Made by a program: the position numbers and the translations under genes. The notes under the pieces were generated by a model. It did no database searches and had not been told where the DNA came from. It worked only from the letters and a program-made list of their open reading frames with translations. Shown one piece after another: positions 46,255 through 56,132 of a stretch of 64,000 bases of DNA. The DNA is from an uncultured Polaribacter sp. (GTDB taxonomy: Bacteria; Bacteroidota; Bacteroidia; Flavobacteriales; Flavobacteriaceae). The stretch's first letter is position 1. Every line of letters starts with the position of its first letter. The stretch is from the NCBI RefSeq assembly GCF_947500975.1, contig NZ_CANMUE010000001.1, forward strand, positions 1 through 64,000, read 5' to 3'.

Positions 46255-46300
46255 ATGAAACTTTTTTGAATAAGATTAAATTTAAGTATAAATCATAATT

Positions 46301-46909
46301 ATGAAAAGATATATAGATGATTTTTCTTCCAAACTAAATAGAATTAGTTTTAAAACGTTAGAAGAAAGTAAAAACTCTATTTACTGTCTTTCAGAAGAAT
46401 TAGATTTGATTTATGTAAACCCTGCCTGGGTTAATTTTGCAAAAGAAAATGGTGCTAGTATACAGTTTTTAAAAGAACTTCCTATAGGAAAGCATATTGC
46501 AAATACTTTTTCAGGAGAAAGTATCAAAAAGTTTTATACTGAAAATTATCTAAAAGTTTTGAAAACTGGAAAACCATGGAGAAATGAATATGAATGCTCA
46601 AGTAAAGATGAATTCAGAAAATTTAATCAAAATACTTACCCAATAAAAGGCGGAAATGGACTTATAATAATTAATACATTAACAATCAATTCATCAATGA
46701 AAATCATTGGTCGTAAAGCTATAAAAGTAGTAGATCAACGTTATGTAAATTCTGATGGATTTGTTACACAATGTAGTAACTGTAGATGTACTCAGCGTGT
46801 AAATGAACCTGATATTTGGGATTGGGTGCCAGAATGGGTTAAAGAAACACCAGAAAACTTCAGTCATTCTATTTGCACTATCTGTTTTGATTATTATTGG
46901 AAAAATTAA
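46301..46909 (+). CDS. PAS-domain protein with C-terminal Cys-rich motif
   Basis: A 202-residue protein. A PAS-like domain (about 20-135) contains LDLIYVNPAWVNFAKENG. The C-terminal part holds CSNCRC... WDWVPEWV... FSHSICTICFDYYW, four or five Cys that could bind metal. This tail resembles one seen at the end of many PAS or receiver proteins (CxxC...W...FSHGICPxC). No enzymatic domain is present. It may be a small sensor or adaptor; a redox or metal signal is a guess. It is a stand-alone gene. Confidence 0.7.
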   Translation: MKRYIDDFSSKLNRISFKTLEESKNSIYCLSEELDLIYVNPAWVNFAKENGASIQFLKELPIGKHIANTFSGESIKKFYTENYLKVLKTGKPWRNEYECSSKDEFRKFNQNTYPIKGGNGLIIINTLTINSSMKIIGRKAIKVVDQRYVNSDGFVTQCSNCRCTQRVNEPDIWDWVPEWVKETPENFSHSICTICFDYYWKN

Positions 46910-46980
46910 TGCCTCTCTCCTATTTATATAAAAAAATATAAAGTTTAAACCAAGTAACAGCTAAAAAACTGATAACAATA

Positions 46981-48213
46981 ATGACTTCAACAAATTTATT
47001 CTATCTATTAATTTTTATTTTAACTATCAGTTTTATTATTAATAAAATTTTAGACATATTAAACACACAACACTTTGATGATAAAATTCCAGATAAATTA
47101 GCTGATGTTTATGATGATGAAGAATATAAAAAATCTCAAAATTATAAAAAGACAAATTCACGTTTTTCAAACTTAACATCCTCTTTTTCATTTGTATTAA
47201 CTTTAATTTTCTTTTTTATAGAGGGTTTTAAATATGTTGATGATTTTGCAAGAAGTTACACTGATAATCCAATATTAGTAGCGTTAATTTTCTTTGGAGT
47301 AATTATGTTTGGGTCAGATATTTTAACAACACCATTTTCATATTATAAAACATTTGTAATTGAAGAAAAATTCGGTTTTAATAAATCTTCAAAAAAAACA
47401 TTTTGGTTAGATAAATTAAAAGGTTGGCTAATGAGTATTGTTATCGGTGGAGGAATTTTATCATTAATAATTTGGTTTTATAAACTTATAGGAACTAATT
47501 TTTGGATATACTCTTGGGTTTTAGTTGCGGTTTTCTCTTTATTTATAAACATGTTTTACGCAAAATTAATTGTTCCATTATTTAACAAACAAACAGCTTT
47601 AGAAGATAGAGAGTTAAAATTTGCTATTGAAAAGTATGCAAATAATGTAGGTTTTACACTAAAAAATATTTTTGTAATCGATGGTTCTAAACGTTCTACA
47701 AAAGCAAACGCATATTTTTCTGGCTTTGGTTCTCAAAAAAGAATTACACTTTTTGATACTTTAATAAAAGATTTAGAAACTGAAGAAATTGTTGCAGTTT
47801 TGGCACATGAAGTTGGCCATTACAGAAGAAAACATATAGTATTTAATTTAATAACCTCTATCCTACTTACTGGGTTAACACTTTTTATTTTATCGTTATT
47901 TATAAATTCATCAATATTCTCTGAAGCATTAGGTGTCTCTGTACCAAGTTTTCATATTGGACTAATAACTTTTGGTATTTTATATTCACCAATATCAGAA
48001 ATAACAGGTCTTTTTATGAACTATATGTCTAGAAAGTTTGAGTATCAAGCGGATAATTATGCCAAAGACACTTTTGAAGCTAAACCTTTAATTACTTCAC
48101 TAAAAAAACTATCAAAAAACAGTTTAAGTAATTTAACACCACATCCTGCATATGTTTTTATGCATTATTCACATCCAACATTATTAGAAAGAATTGAAAA
48201 TTTAGAGAAATAA
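46981..48213 (+). CDS. M48 family metallopeptidase (Ste24/CAAX-type)
   Basis: A 410-residue polytopic membrane peptidase. The zinc motif HEVGH is at residues 276-280 with a downstream Glu in FEYQADNYA; several transmembrane helices precede and follow. The N-terminal region matches the CAAX prenyl protease 1 N-terminal domain (FGFNKSSKKTFWLDKLKG). Bacteria have no prenylated CAAX proteins of this type, so it probably acts in membrane-protein quality control. Stand-alone gene upstream of the RelA/SpoT operon. Confidence 0.92.
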   Translation: MTSTNLFYLLIFILTISFIINKILDILNTQHFDDKIPDKLADVYDDEEYKKSQNYKKTNSRFSNLTSSFSFVLTLIFFFIEGFKYVDDFARSYTDNPILVALIFFGVIMFGSDILTTPFSYYKTFVIEEKFGFNKSSKKTFWLDKLKGWLMSIVIGGGILSLIIWFYKLIGTNFWIYSWVLVAVFSLFINMFYAKLIVPLFNKQTALEDRELKFAIEKYANNVGFTLKNIFVIDGSKRSTKANAYFSGFGSQKRITLFDTLIKDLETEEIVAVLAHEVGHYRRKHIVFNLITSILLTGLTLFILSLFINSSIFSEALGVSVPSFHIGLITFGILYSPISEITGLFMNYMSRKFEYQADNYAKDTFEAKPLITSLKKLSKNSLSNLTPHPAYVFMHYSHPTLLERIENLEK

Positions 48214-48316
48214 CAAAACTTCAATTATTCAAAATTTAGGATATTAATTTCTTGTCTGTTAAAAATCTTATTCCTAAATTCACTTTAGATTTAAAAGAAA
48301 TCTTGTGCACAATTGT

Positions 48317-50536
48317 ATGGAATATAAAGCAACCATAGAAGAAGAAAATAAAGAAATTGCAAATCGATATAAAGATTTACTAAAAGGCACTTATGAAGTT
48401 TTGTCAAAAGAAGACAAAGAACTTATAAGAAAAGCTTTTGAAGTTGCAGTAGATGCACATTCTAAACAACGCAGAAAAACTGGCGAACCTTATATTTTTC
48501 ATCCCATTGCTGTAGCAAAAATTGTAGCAAATGAAATTGGTTTAGGCGCTACATCTATTGCTGCTGCACTGTTACATGATGTAGTAGAAGATACAGAATA
48601 TACCATTGATGATATGGAACAATTGTTTGGAGAAACAATTGCCAGAATTGTAAATGGATTAACTAAGATTTCTCGTCTTAACAAAGAACAGGATGCATCA
48701 ATTCAAGCAGAGAATTTTAGAAAAATGCTCTTAACCTTACATGATGATGTAAGGGTTATACTGATTAAAATTGCAGACAGGTTGCATAATATGCAAACTA
48801 TGGATGCAATGCCTGCACATAAACAAGTTAAAATTGCATCAGAAACTTTATACATTTATGCGCCACTAGCCCATAGACTAGGTTTATATAATATTAAAAC
48901 CGAATTAGAAGATTTAGGTTTAAAATATACAGAACCAGAGGTATATAAAAGTATTGTTGCCAAAATAAAAGAAAGTAAAGAAGAACAGCAAAACTATTTA
49001 GAAAGGTTTTCTGATACTTTGAAAAACGGATTAGATAAAGAAAATTTTTCTTATGAGATTAAAGGTAGATTTAAATCTATTTATTCTATCCGAAGAAAAA
49101 TGCGGAATCAAAAAGTAACTTTTGAAGAAGTCTATGATAAATTTGCAATTAGAATTATTTTTAACCCATCAACTAAAGACGAAAAGTTTGAAGCTTGGAA
49201 AATTTATTCAATAGTTACAGATTTTTTTAAACCAAATCCTGCACGTTTAAGAGATTGGATTTCTCAACCAAAATCTACAGGTTACGAAGCCTTACACATA
49301 ACAGTTGTTGGGCCGGATGCACAATGGGTTGAAGTTCAAATTCGTTCTAATAGAATGAATGAAATTGCAGAAAAAGGTTATGCAGCTCATTTTAAATACA
49401 AACAAGGTGATGAAAAAGAAAGTGGTTTAGAAGGTTGGCTTAATAAATTAAAAGAAACATTAGAAAATCAAAATATAAATGCCGTTGATTTTGTTGAAGA
49501 TTTTAAACTAAATTTATATGCGAAAGAAATTTACGTTTTTACACCAAAAGGAGAATTAAAATCGCTACCTAAAGATGCATCAGCATTAGATTTTGCTTTT
49601 TCAATTCATACAGATGTAGGGCTTAAATGTAGAGGCGCAAAAGTAAATGGTAAATTAGTTCCATTAAGTTATACCTTAAAAAGTGGAGATCAAATAGAAG
49701 TAATTACAACTGCTAATAATAAACCAAATATAAGATGGTTAGATTTTGTAATTACAGCAAGAGCAAAAACTAAAATTAGAGCCGCTTTAAAAGATGAAGA
49801 AAAGCAAATTGCTGAAGAAGGAAAAGCAATATTATTAAGAAAACTACGTCACCTAAAAATTACTTTTAATGATAAAGTAGTAAACGAATTGGTTGTTTTT
49901 TTTAAACTAAGAACCAGTTTTGATTTATTTTTTAGAATCGGTAATGGAGCTATAGATAATACTCAGCTAAAAGCCTTTGTAGCACAAAAAAACAGTACTT
50001 TTTTAAATTTCTTTAAAACAAAATTAAGAAGAAATCCATCAGTAAAAGAACCATCAGAAATTGAAGAAGTTAATAGTAAATATGACTCTTTAGTGTTTGG
50101 TAAAGAAGAAGAAAAACTTAACTATAAGCACGCAAAATGTTGTAATCCAATTCCGGGCGATAAAGTTTTTGGTTTTTTAACAATTAATGAAGGAATAAAA
50201 TTGCATAAAAAAAATTGCCCTAATGCAATTTCACTACAATCAAATTATGCTTACAGAATTATGAAAGCAAAATGGATTGATTCTACCAAGCAAGATTTTA
50301 AAGTAATAATTAAGATTAGCGGAGTTGATAATGCAGGAATTATAAATAATGTTACAAGAATAATTTCAAATAATATTGGCGTAATTATACATAGTATTAA
50401 TATTGCAGCAGATGAAGGTATTTTTGATGGTAAAATTGCCGTTAGTGTTAAAAATAGTACACAACTAAATAAATTATTAAAAAGCTTCAAAAAAATTGAA
50501 GGTGTTAAAAAAGTTGAACGTGTTAATAGTTTGTAA
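48317..50536 (+). CDS. Bifunctional (p)ppGpp synthetase/hydrolase (RelA/SpoT family)
   Basis: A 739-residue protein. The ATG at 48317 is preferred over the in-frame GTG at 48305. Domains in order: HD hydrolase (FHPIAVAKIVANEIGLG... AALLHDVVEDT, near 60-90), synthetase (YDKFAIRIIF... PKSTGYEALHITVVG), TGS (IYVFTPKGELKSLPKDA), zinc-finger-like helical region (HAKCCNPIPGD), and C-terminal ACT (VDNAGIINNVTRIIS). It makes and breaks the stringent-response alarmone. Both active sites look intact, so it is a dual Rel/SpoT. It is followed by fur and purA. Confidence 0.95.
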   Translation: MEYKATIEEENKEIANRYKDLLKGTYEVLSKEDKELIRKAFEVAVDAHSKQRRKTGEPYIFHPIAVAKIVANEIGLGATSIAAALLHDVVEDTEYTIDDMEQLFGETIARIVNGLTKISRLNKEQDASIQAENFRKMLLTLHDDVRVILIKIADRLHNMQTMDAMPAHKQVKIASETLYIYAPLAHRLGLYNIKTELEDLGLKYTEPEVYKSIVAKIKESKEEQQNYLERFSDTLKNGLDKENFSYEIKGRFKSIYSIRRKMRNQKVTFEEVYDKFAIRIIFNPSTKDEKFEAWKIYSIVTDFFKPNPARLRDWISQPKSTGYEALHITVVGPDAQWVEVQIRSNRMNEIAEKGYAAHFKYKQGDEKESGLEGWLNKLKETLENQNINAVDFVEDFKLNLYAKEIYVFTPKGELKSLPKDASALDFAFSIHTDVGLKCRGAKVNGKLVPLSYTLKSGDQIEVITTANNKPNIRWLDFVITARAKTKIRAALKDEEKQIAEEGKAILLRKLRHLKITFNDKVVNELVVFFKLRTSFDLFFRIGNGAIDNTQLKAFVAQKNSTFLNFFKTKLRRNPSVKEPSEIEEVNSKYDSLVFGKEEEKLNYKHAKCCNPIPGDKVFGFLTINEGIKLHKKNCPNAISLQSNYAYRIMKAKWIDSTKQDFKVIIKISGVDNAGIINNVTRIISNNIGVIIHSINIAADEGIFDGKIAVSVKNSTQLNKLLKSFKKIEGVKKVERVNSL

Positions 50537-50557
50537 ATATCATTCTTAAAAAAGTTC

Positions 50558-50587
50558 TTTTTTTATTAGGAAATAACACTAAATTTG
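50558..50587 (+). promoter_or_regulatory. Candidate promoter of the Fur-family gene
   Basis: A partial -33 (TTTT, 50558-50561) and TAAATTTG (50580-50587) at 18-base spacing. The ATG is 22 bases downstream. Confidence 0.5.
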
Positions 50588-50609
50588 TTCTTGTAAATAA
50601 AAATATATT

Positions 50610-51059
50610 ATGAGTAATTCTCTTGACAATCAAGAAGTAGTTAAAACAGTTTTCACCTCATACTTAGAAGAAAAAAAGCATAGAAAAACCCCTGAAAGAT
50701 ATGCTATACTTCAGGAAATATACGATGCAAAAGAACATTTTGATATAGAATCTTTATATATTAAAATGAAAAATAAAAATTATAGAGTTAGTAGAGCAAC
50801 TTTATACAATACCATAGATTTATTGTTAGACTGCAATTTGGTTAGAAAACATCAATTTGATGGACAATCAATGGCGCGTTATGAAAAAAGTTATTTTGAT
50901 AAAAATCACGATCATGTAATTTTTACAGATTCTGGAGAAGTTAAAGAATTTTGCGATCCAAGAATTCAAATTATCAAAAAAACAATCGAAGATATTTTTG
51001 ATATAGATATTCATAATCATTCACTTTATTTTTACGGAACAAAAAAGAAGAAATCTTAA
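50610..51059 (+). CDS. Fur family transcriptional regulator
   Basis: A 149-residue protein. The N-terminal winged helix ([28 protein letters not shown]... [13 protein letters not shown]) is followed by the dimerisation domain with [21 protein letters not shown]. The usual CPxCG zinc Cys pair is missing its first Cys ([10 protein letters not shown]), so the structural zinc is probably absent, as in some Fur-like subgroups. His residues of the regulatory site remain. It could sense iron, zinc or peroxide. It lies between relA/spoT and purA, a frequent order in Bacteroidetes. Confidence 0.9.
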   Translation: MSNSLDNQEVVKTVFTSYLEEKKHRKTPERYAILQEIYDAKEHFDIESLYIKMKNKNYRVSRATLYNTIDLLLDCNLVRKHQFDGQSMARYEKSYFDKNHDHVIFTDSGEVKEFCDPRIQIIKKTIEDIFDIDIHNHSLYFYGTKKKKS

Positions 51060-51096
51060 CAAACAACAATACAACAAACAACTAATTAACAAAATA

Positions 51097-52368
51097 ATGG
51101 CTGTAGATTTATTACTAGGATTACAATGGGGAGATGAAGGGAAAGGTAAAATTGTAGACGTTTTAACGTCTAATTATGATATTATTGCTCGTTTTCAAGG
51201 AGGACCAAATGCTGGTCATACTTTAATTTTTGATGGATATAAACACGTTTTACACACAATACCTTCTGGAATATTTCACAAAACAGCTTTAAATGTTGTG
51301 GGAAATGGTGTAGTAATCGATCCTGTTATCTTTAAAAAAGAGTTAGAAAACTTAGACAAGCATAATATTGATTATACATCAAAATTATTAATTTCTAGAA
51401 AAGCACATTTAATTTTACCAACACACAGATTGTTAGACGCAGCTTCTGAAACTTCTAAAGGAAAAGCTAAAATTGGTTCTACATTAAAAGGTATTGGTCC
51501 AACTTATATGGACAAAACTGGTAGAAACGGAATGAGAGTTGGAGATTTAGAGTTAGAAAATTGGAAAGAAAAATACGACGCTTTAACAGAAAAGCATTTA
51601 AGAATGTTAGAATTTTTTGATGTTCAAATTGAATATGATTTACAAGAATTAGAGTCTGAATTTAAAAAAGGTATTGATAAATTAAAAACACTACAATTTA
51701 TTGATAGTGAAGAATTTTTGAATCAAGCTATAAAGGATAAAAAAACAATTTTAGCAGAAGGCGCACAAGGTTCTTTATTAGATATTGACTTTGGTACGTA
51801 TCCTTTTGTAACATCTTCAAACACAACAGCTGCAGGTGCTTGTACAGGTTTAGGTGTTGCTCCAAATAGAATTGGAGATGTTTTTGGAATTTTTAAAGCA
51901 TATACAACAAGGGTTGGTTCAGGGCCATTTCCTACTGAATTATTTGATAAGGATGGAGAAACAATGGCAAGTGTTGGTCATGAATTTGGAGCAACAACTG
52001 GTAGACCAAGAAGATGTGGTTGGTTAGATTTAGTAGCATTAAAATATGCTGTAGATGTAAACGGTGTTACACAATTAATGATGATGAAAGGTGATGTTTT
52101 ATCAGGTTTTGATACTTTAAAAGTTTGTACTTCTTACAATTATAAAGGTGAAGAAATTACTCATTTACCTTATAATATTGAACCCGAAAACGTTTCTGTA
52201 AACTATTCTGAATTTAAAGGATGGGACGAAGATTTAACAAAAATGACGTCTGCAGATCAATTGCCACAAAATTTACTAGACTATGTATCTTTTATAGAAA
52301 AAGAAACAGGAGTTCCTGTAAAAATTGTTTCTGTTGGGCCAGATAGAAAACAAACAATTAACAGATAG
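51097..52368 (+). CDS. purA: Adenylosuccinate synthase
   Basis: A 423-residue enzyme joining IMP and aspartate with GTP in AMP synthesis. The N-terminal GLQWGDEGKGK loop is at residues 8-18 and NAGHT near 38. IGSTLKGIGPTYMDKTGRNG, ILAEGAQGSLLDIDFGTYP and the C-terminal ATTGRPRRCGWLD are all intact. It follows the Fur-family gene closely. Its end overlaps the longest possible frame of the OstA-like gene, whose start is therefore taken further down. Confidence 0.97.
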   Translation: MAVDLLLGLQWGDEGKGKIVDVLTSNYDIIARFQGGPNAGHTLIFDGYKHVLHTIPSGIFHKTALNVVGNGVVIDPVIFKKELENLDKHNIDYTSKLLISRKAHLILPTHRLLDAASETSKGKAKIGSTLKGIGPTYMDKTGRNGMRVGDLELENWKEKYDALTEKHLRMLEFFDVQIEYDLQELESEFKKGIDKLKTLQFIDSEEFLNQAIKDKKTILAEGAQGSLLDIDFGTYPFVTSSNTTAAGACTGLGVAPNRIGDVFGIFKAYTTRVGSGPFPTELFDKDGETMASVGHEFGATTGRPRRCGWLDLVALKYAVDVNGVTQLMMMKGDVLSGFDTLKVCTSYNYKGEEITHLPYNIEPENVSVNYSEFKGWDEDLTKMTSADQLPQNLLDYVSFIEKETGVPVKIVSVGPDRKQTINR

Positions 52369-52432
52369 TTTTATCTTAATATTAAGAACTTTGAGATATT
52401 CTTTTCACTATTTTTACATCAAAACAAATCTA

Positions 52433-54055
52433 TTGAAAAGAATATTTTTTTTATTTCTATTCATTTTTACTTCTTTAGCTTTTTCTCAAGAAATTAGAAA
52501 AATTGAATACAAAGCAGAAATACAAGAAGCTGATGAAGAATTATATCCTGGAGCAACAGTTCTTTTGGGTAAAGTTAAAATGATTCATGAAGGCATTGTA
52601 CTAACTTGTCAACAAGCATTATATTATAAAAAACAAAACTTCTTTAAAGCAATTGGTAATGTTTTAATAAAACAAGGAGATACTATTACACAAACAAGTG
52701 ATTATACTGATTATGATGCCAATGTAAAACAAGCACTTTCTTGGGGAAATGTAGTTTTAACAGACCCTACAATGAAGTTAACTACTGATACTTTACAGTT
52801 TGACAGAATCAACCAGAAACTTTATTATCAAAGTTATGCAACAATAAAAGATAAAACAAACACACTAAAAAGTAAAAACGGAAATTATTATTTAGAAAAC
52901 AAAAAATTTACAGCAACAACAAGAGTTACAGTTGTAAATCCTGAGCATAATTTAGAGTCTAATCATTTAGATTATTATACAAATTCTGGTTACACATATT
53001 TGTATGGACCATCAACCATAACAAATACTCAAAATAAAAATAAAATTTATTGCGAAAAAGGATTTTATAACACAAAAACAGACATTTCTCATTTTGTAAA
53101 AAACGCAAAGTTATTTCTTAAAGAAAGAACTGTTGAAGGAGATAGTTTATATTATGATAAAAAGAAAGGTTTTGCTTCTGCAACCAATAATATTCAGGTA
53201 ATTGATACGGTTCAAAATTTTATAACTAAAGGTAATTACGCAGAAATTTTTGAAAAAAAAGATTCTCTTTATATTATAAAAAAAGCAGTTGCCATTTCAA
53301 TAATAGATAAAGACTCTATGTTTATTCATGGAGATACTTTGTTGGTTACAGGTAAACCAGAAAAAAGAGTGATTAGAACTTATCATAACGTAAAAATATT
53401 TAAATCGGATTTACAAGGAAAATGCGATTCTATTCATACAAACCAACAAACTGGCTTGACTAAAATGTATAGAGATCCGGTTATTTGGTCTGATAAAAAT
53501 CAAATTACGGGTGATAGTATTTATTTAAAATCAAATGTTGATACAGAAAAACTAGACTCTTTAAAAGTGTTTAATAATGCATTTATTGTATCAAAAGATT
53601 CTTTATCAGAACAAGATTTCAACCAAATAAAAGGACGAGATATGTTTGGTAAATTTGAAGAAAACAAACTAAGAACTTTATTGGTAAAAGGAAATGCAGA
53701 ATCTGTTTATTTTAACAGAAATGAAGATACAAAGGTTTTAGAAACCATCACAAAAGAAATTTCTAGTAATATTGAGTTTACTTTAGATACAGGAGTTATA
53801 CAAACAATAAAGTATTTAAAAGCTTCTGACGGAAAAACTTATCCGTTATCTAAATTACCAGAAGATGTTAAAATTTTAAATGGTTTTATTTGGCGGGAAA
53901 GTGAGCAGCCTAAAAAAATGGAAGACATTTTTATAAAAGATTCTAGTAAAAAGAAAATACCAATAAAAAAAGGAAGTTCAAAAAAGGCTAACGCGATTTT
54001 AGAACACAAACTACCCAAAAAGAAACCAAGAAAACCCTCACTAAAAAAGCAATAA
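52433..54055 (+). CDS. OstA-like protein (LPS transport/LptA-LptD N-terminal-like)
   Basis: A 541-residue protein with a TTG start giving a signal peptide (LKRIFFLFLFIFTSLAFSQ); earlier frames overlap purA and lack this. The N-terminal two thirds are OstA-like beta-strand repeats (GATVLLGKVKMIHEGIVLTCQQALYY, DYDANVKQALSWGNVVLTDP), similar to LptA/LptC/LptD-N folds that carry lipopolysaccharide. A Lys-rich tail ends it. In Bacteroidetes it likely works in the periplasm in LPS transport. It lies between purA and the class III aminotransferase gene. Confidence 0.85.
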   Translation: MKRIFFLFLFIFTSLAFSQEIRKIEYKAEIQEADEELYPGATVLLGKVKMIHEGIVLTCQQALYYKKQNFFKAIGNVLIKQGDTITQTSDYTDYDANVKQALSWGNVVLTDPTMKLTTDTLQFDRINQKLYYQSYATIKDKTNTLKSKNGNYYLENKKFTATTRVTVVNPEHNLESNHLDYYTNSGYTYLYGPSTITNTQNKNKIYCEKGFYNTKTDISHFVKNAKLFLKERTVEGDSLYYDKKKGFASATNNIQVIDTVQNFITKGNYAEIFEKKDSLYIIKKAVAISIIDKDSMFIHGDTLLVTGKPEKRVIRTYHNVKIFKSDLQGKCDSIHTNQQTGLTKMYRDPVIWSDKNQITGDSIYLKSNVDTEKLDSLKVFNNAFIVSKDSLSEQDFNQIKGRDMFGKFEENKLRTLLVKGNAESVYFNRNEDTKVLETITKEISSNIEFTLDTGVIQTIKYLKASDGKTYPLSKLPEDVKILNGFIWRESEQPKKMEDIFIKDSSKKKIPIKKGSSKKANAILEHKLPKKKPRKPSLKKQ

Positions 54056-54073
54056 AATAATATTCTTGTTATA

Positions 54074-55252
54074 TTGAAACCTGACTTTTTTAAATATCAA
54101 GCCCAAACCACTCCTCACCCACTTGCTATAGAAATTTCTCATGCAAAAGGTAGCTATATTTATGATATTGATGGTAAAAAACACTTAGATTTTGTAGCAG
54201 GAGTATCTGCAAATAGTTTGGGACATAATCACCCAAAAGTTTCTAAAGCCATTAAAAATCAAGTGGATACATATTCTCATGTTATGGTCTATGGTGAATT
54301 TATTCAGAAACCACAAGTAGATCTATGTAAACTCTTAGCGTCTACTTTACCAGAAAATTTATCATCAGTCTATATAACAAACTCCGGAACAGAAGCTACA
54401 GAAGGTGCTTTAAAATTAGCTAAAAGAATTACAAATAGATCAGAAATTATAACAGCAAAAAACTCTTATCATGGAAATACTCAAGGTGCAATGAGTGTTT
54501 CTGGTGTAGAAAAAAAAAATGCTGCTTTTAGACCTTTAATACCTGGAATTAAATTTATCGAATTTAATAATGAGGTTGATATCAATAAAATTACTATAAA
54601 AACTGCTGCTGTAATTTTAGAAACCATACAAGGTGGTGCAGGTTTTATTGAGCCTATAAATGATTATTTATCTAAAGTTAAAGAACGTTGTTTAGAGGTT
54701 GGAGCATTATTAATTTTAGATGAAATTCAAACTGGAATTGGCAGAACTGGTACTTTTTGGGGATTTGAAAATTATAATGTAATTCCTGATATAATTATTA
54801 CAGGTAAAGGTTTAGGTGGCGGAATGCCAATTGGTGCTTTTATAGCTTCCCATAAACATATGAATCTACTAAAAGACAATCCTAAATTGGGTCATATTTC
54901 TACTTTTGCAGGGCATCCTATTATTGCCGCAGCTGCAAACGCAACAGTAAAAGAAATCTTTAATACCAACTTAATTTCAGAAGCTTTACGTAAAGAACAA
55001 ATTATCAAAAAACATTTACAACATTCATCAATAAAAGAAATTAGAGGAAAAGGGTTAATGTTAACCGCAATTGTTGAAACCCCAGAATTAGCTGCTAAAA
55101 TTATATATAAATGTTTAGATAAAGGTTTGATTCTATTTTTCTTGCTTTTTGAGGCAAGGGCAATCAGAATTACACCTCCTTTAACAATTTCTGATGAAGA
55201 GCTTATTTTAGGTTGTTCAATAATTATCGATGCAATTAAAGAAGTTGAATAA
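54074..55252 (+). CDS. Class III pyridoxal-phosphate aminotransferase (acetylornithine/4-aminobutyrate type)
   Basis: A 392-residue protein with a TTG start (MKPDFFKYQAQ). The PLP-binding Lys lies in ITGKGLGGGMPIGAF (near 247). VYITNSGTEATEGALKLAKR and LILDEIQTGIGRTG are class III signatures. The group includes acetylornithine, succinyldiaminopimelate and GABA transaminases; the substrate cannot be fixed here because the rest of an arginine or lysine operon is not next to it. It follows the OstA-like gene by 18 bases in the same unit. Confidence 0.9.
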   Translation: MKPDFFKYQAQTTPHPLAIEISHAKGSYIYDIDGKKHLDFVAGVSANSLGHNHPKVSKAIKNQVDTYSHVMVYGEFIQKPQVDLCKLLASTLPENLSSVYITNSGTEATEGALKLAKRITNRSEIITAKNSYHGNTQGAMSVSGVEKKNAAFRPLIPGIKFIEFNNEVDINKITIKTAAVILETIQGGAGFIEPINDYLSKVKERCLEVGALLILDEIQTGIGRTGTFWGFENYNVIPDIIITGKGLGGGMPIGAFIASHKHMNLLKDNPKLGHISTFAGHPIIAAAANATVKEIFNTNLISEALRKEQIIKKHLQHSSIKEIRGKGLMLTAIVETPELAAKIIYKCLDKGLILFFLLFEARAIRITPPLTISDEELILGCSIIIDAIKEVE

Positions 55253-55326
55253 CTTTTTTCTAGTTAATTTGTGATTGAAGTTTTAACTTTCTATTTTAGT
55301 ATAATAAACTTGATTCCCTTTTATTG

Positions 55327-56100
55327 ATGCATAAAAACACACTTGATTTATTTGAAGAAATATTTGATACACATAAAGAATATAAAGAAACAGTAATAGA
55401 AACACATATTCAAAAACTAAGAGAATTGGATGAATATTTACCTCCAATGCAATCTTTTTTTATTGTAACAAATACAACAACACAAAAATACCCATTTATA
55501 AGTAAAAACTTTGAGTTTGCTTTAGGTTTAGATAGAGAAAAAATGAGTACAATTGGTGCTCCATATTGGTTTTCTCATTTTCATCCTGATGATTTACCTG
55601 TTTGGATGCGTCTTTTAGAAGATTTAATGATTTTTACTATGACAGAAATCTCTGTAAATGAAAGAGATAAATTGAGTTATAGTTGGAATTTTAGAATTAA
55701 AAATTCAAATGGAGAATTTTTTAATGTATATGAACATCAAACACCTACTTATTTTGATGAAATTGGAAAACCTATAATAGGTATTGCTCATCAAAGTATT
55801 GTTGGTAAAGGAGAATTTAGACCAATTATTGGTACTGTAAAAAAGCTAAATGCTAATAATGAATATGAGACAATTTATTATAAAAATTATTCTCAAAAAT
55901 TATTAACTTCAAATATTACAAATAGAGAAAAAGATGTAATACGCTTATTAGCATTAAACAATACTAGTATAGAAATTGCAGAAAAACTTTTTATTAGTAC
56001 GCATACCGTAAATGTTCATAGAAAAAACATTTTAAGTAAATTAAATTTCAACTCTACTAAAGAGTTAATTCAGCATTGTTTAGTACATCAATTGTTTTAA
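55327..56100 (+). CDS. PAS-LuxR transcriptional regulator
   Basis: A 257-residue protein starting at ATG 55327; a TTG one codon upstream is possible. The PAS_3-like sensing domain spans about 30-160 (FALGLDREKMSTIGAPYWFSHFHPDDLPVW). The C-terminal LuxR HTH (about 195-255) has ITNREKDVIRLLALNNTSIE and STHTVNVHRKNILSKLNF. No receiver domain, so it is not a classical two-component regulator. Such PAS-LuxR proteins are common in Flavobacteriia and respond to unknown small molecules. It is convergent with the membrane-protein gene. Confidence 0.9.
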   Translation: MHKNTLDLFEEIFDTHKEYKETVIETHIQKLRELDEYLPPMQSFFIVTNTTTQKYPFISKNFEFALGLDREKMSTIGAPYWFSHFHPDDLPVWMRLLEDLMIFTMTEISVNERDKLSYSWNFRIKNSNGEFFNVYEHQTPTYFDEIGKPIIGIAHQSIVGKGEFRPIIGTVKKLNANNEYETIYYKNYSQKLLTSNITNREKDVIRLLALNNTSIEIAEKLFISTHTVNVHRKNILSKLNFNSTKELIQHCLVHQLF

Positions 56101-56132
56101 TTAGTTTTACTAATCATTAATATAATAATTTA

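Noticed and set aside
52325..52432. Longer N-terminus for the OstA-like protein
   Set aside because: It overlaps purA and does not look like a signal; the TTG at 52433 gives a proper signal peptide.
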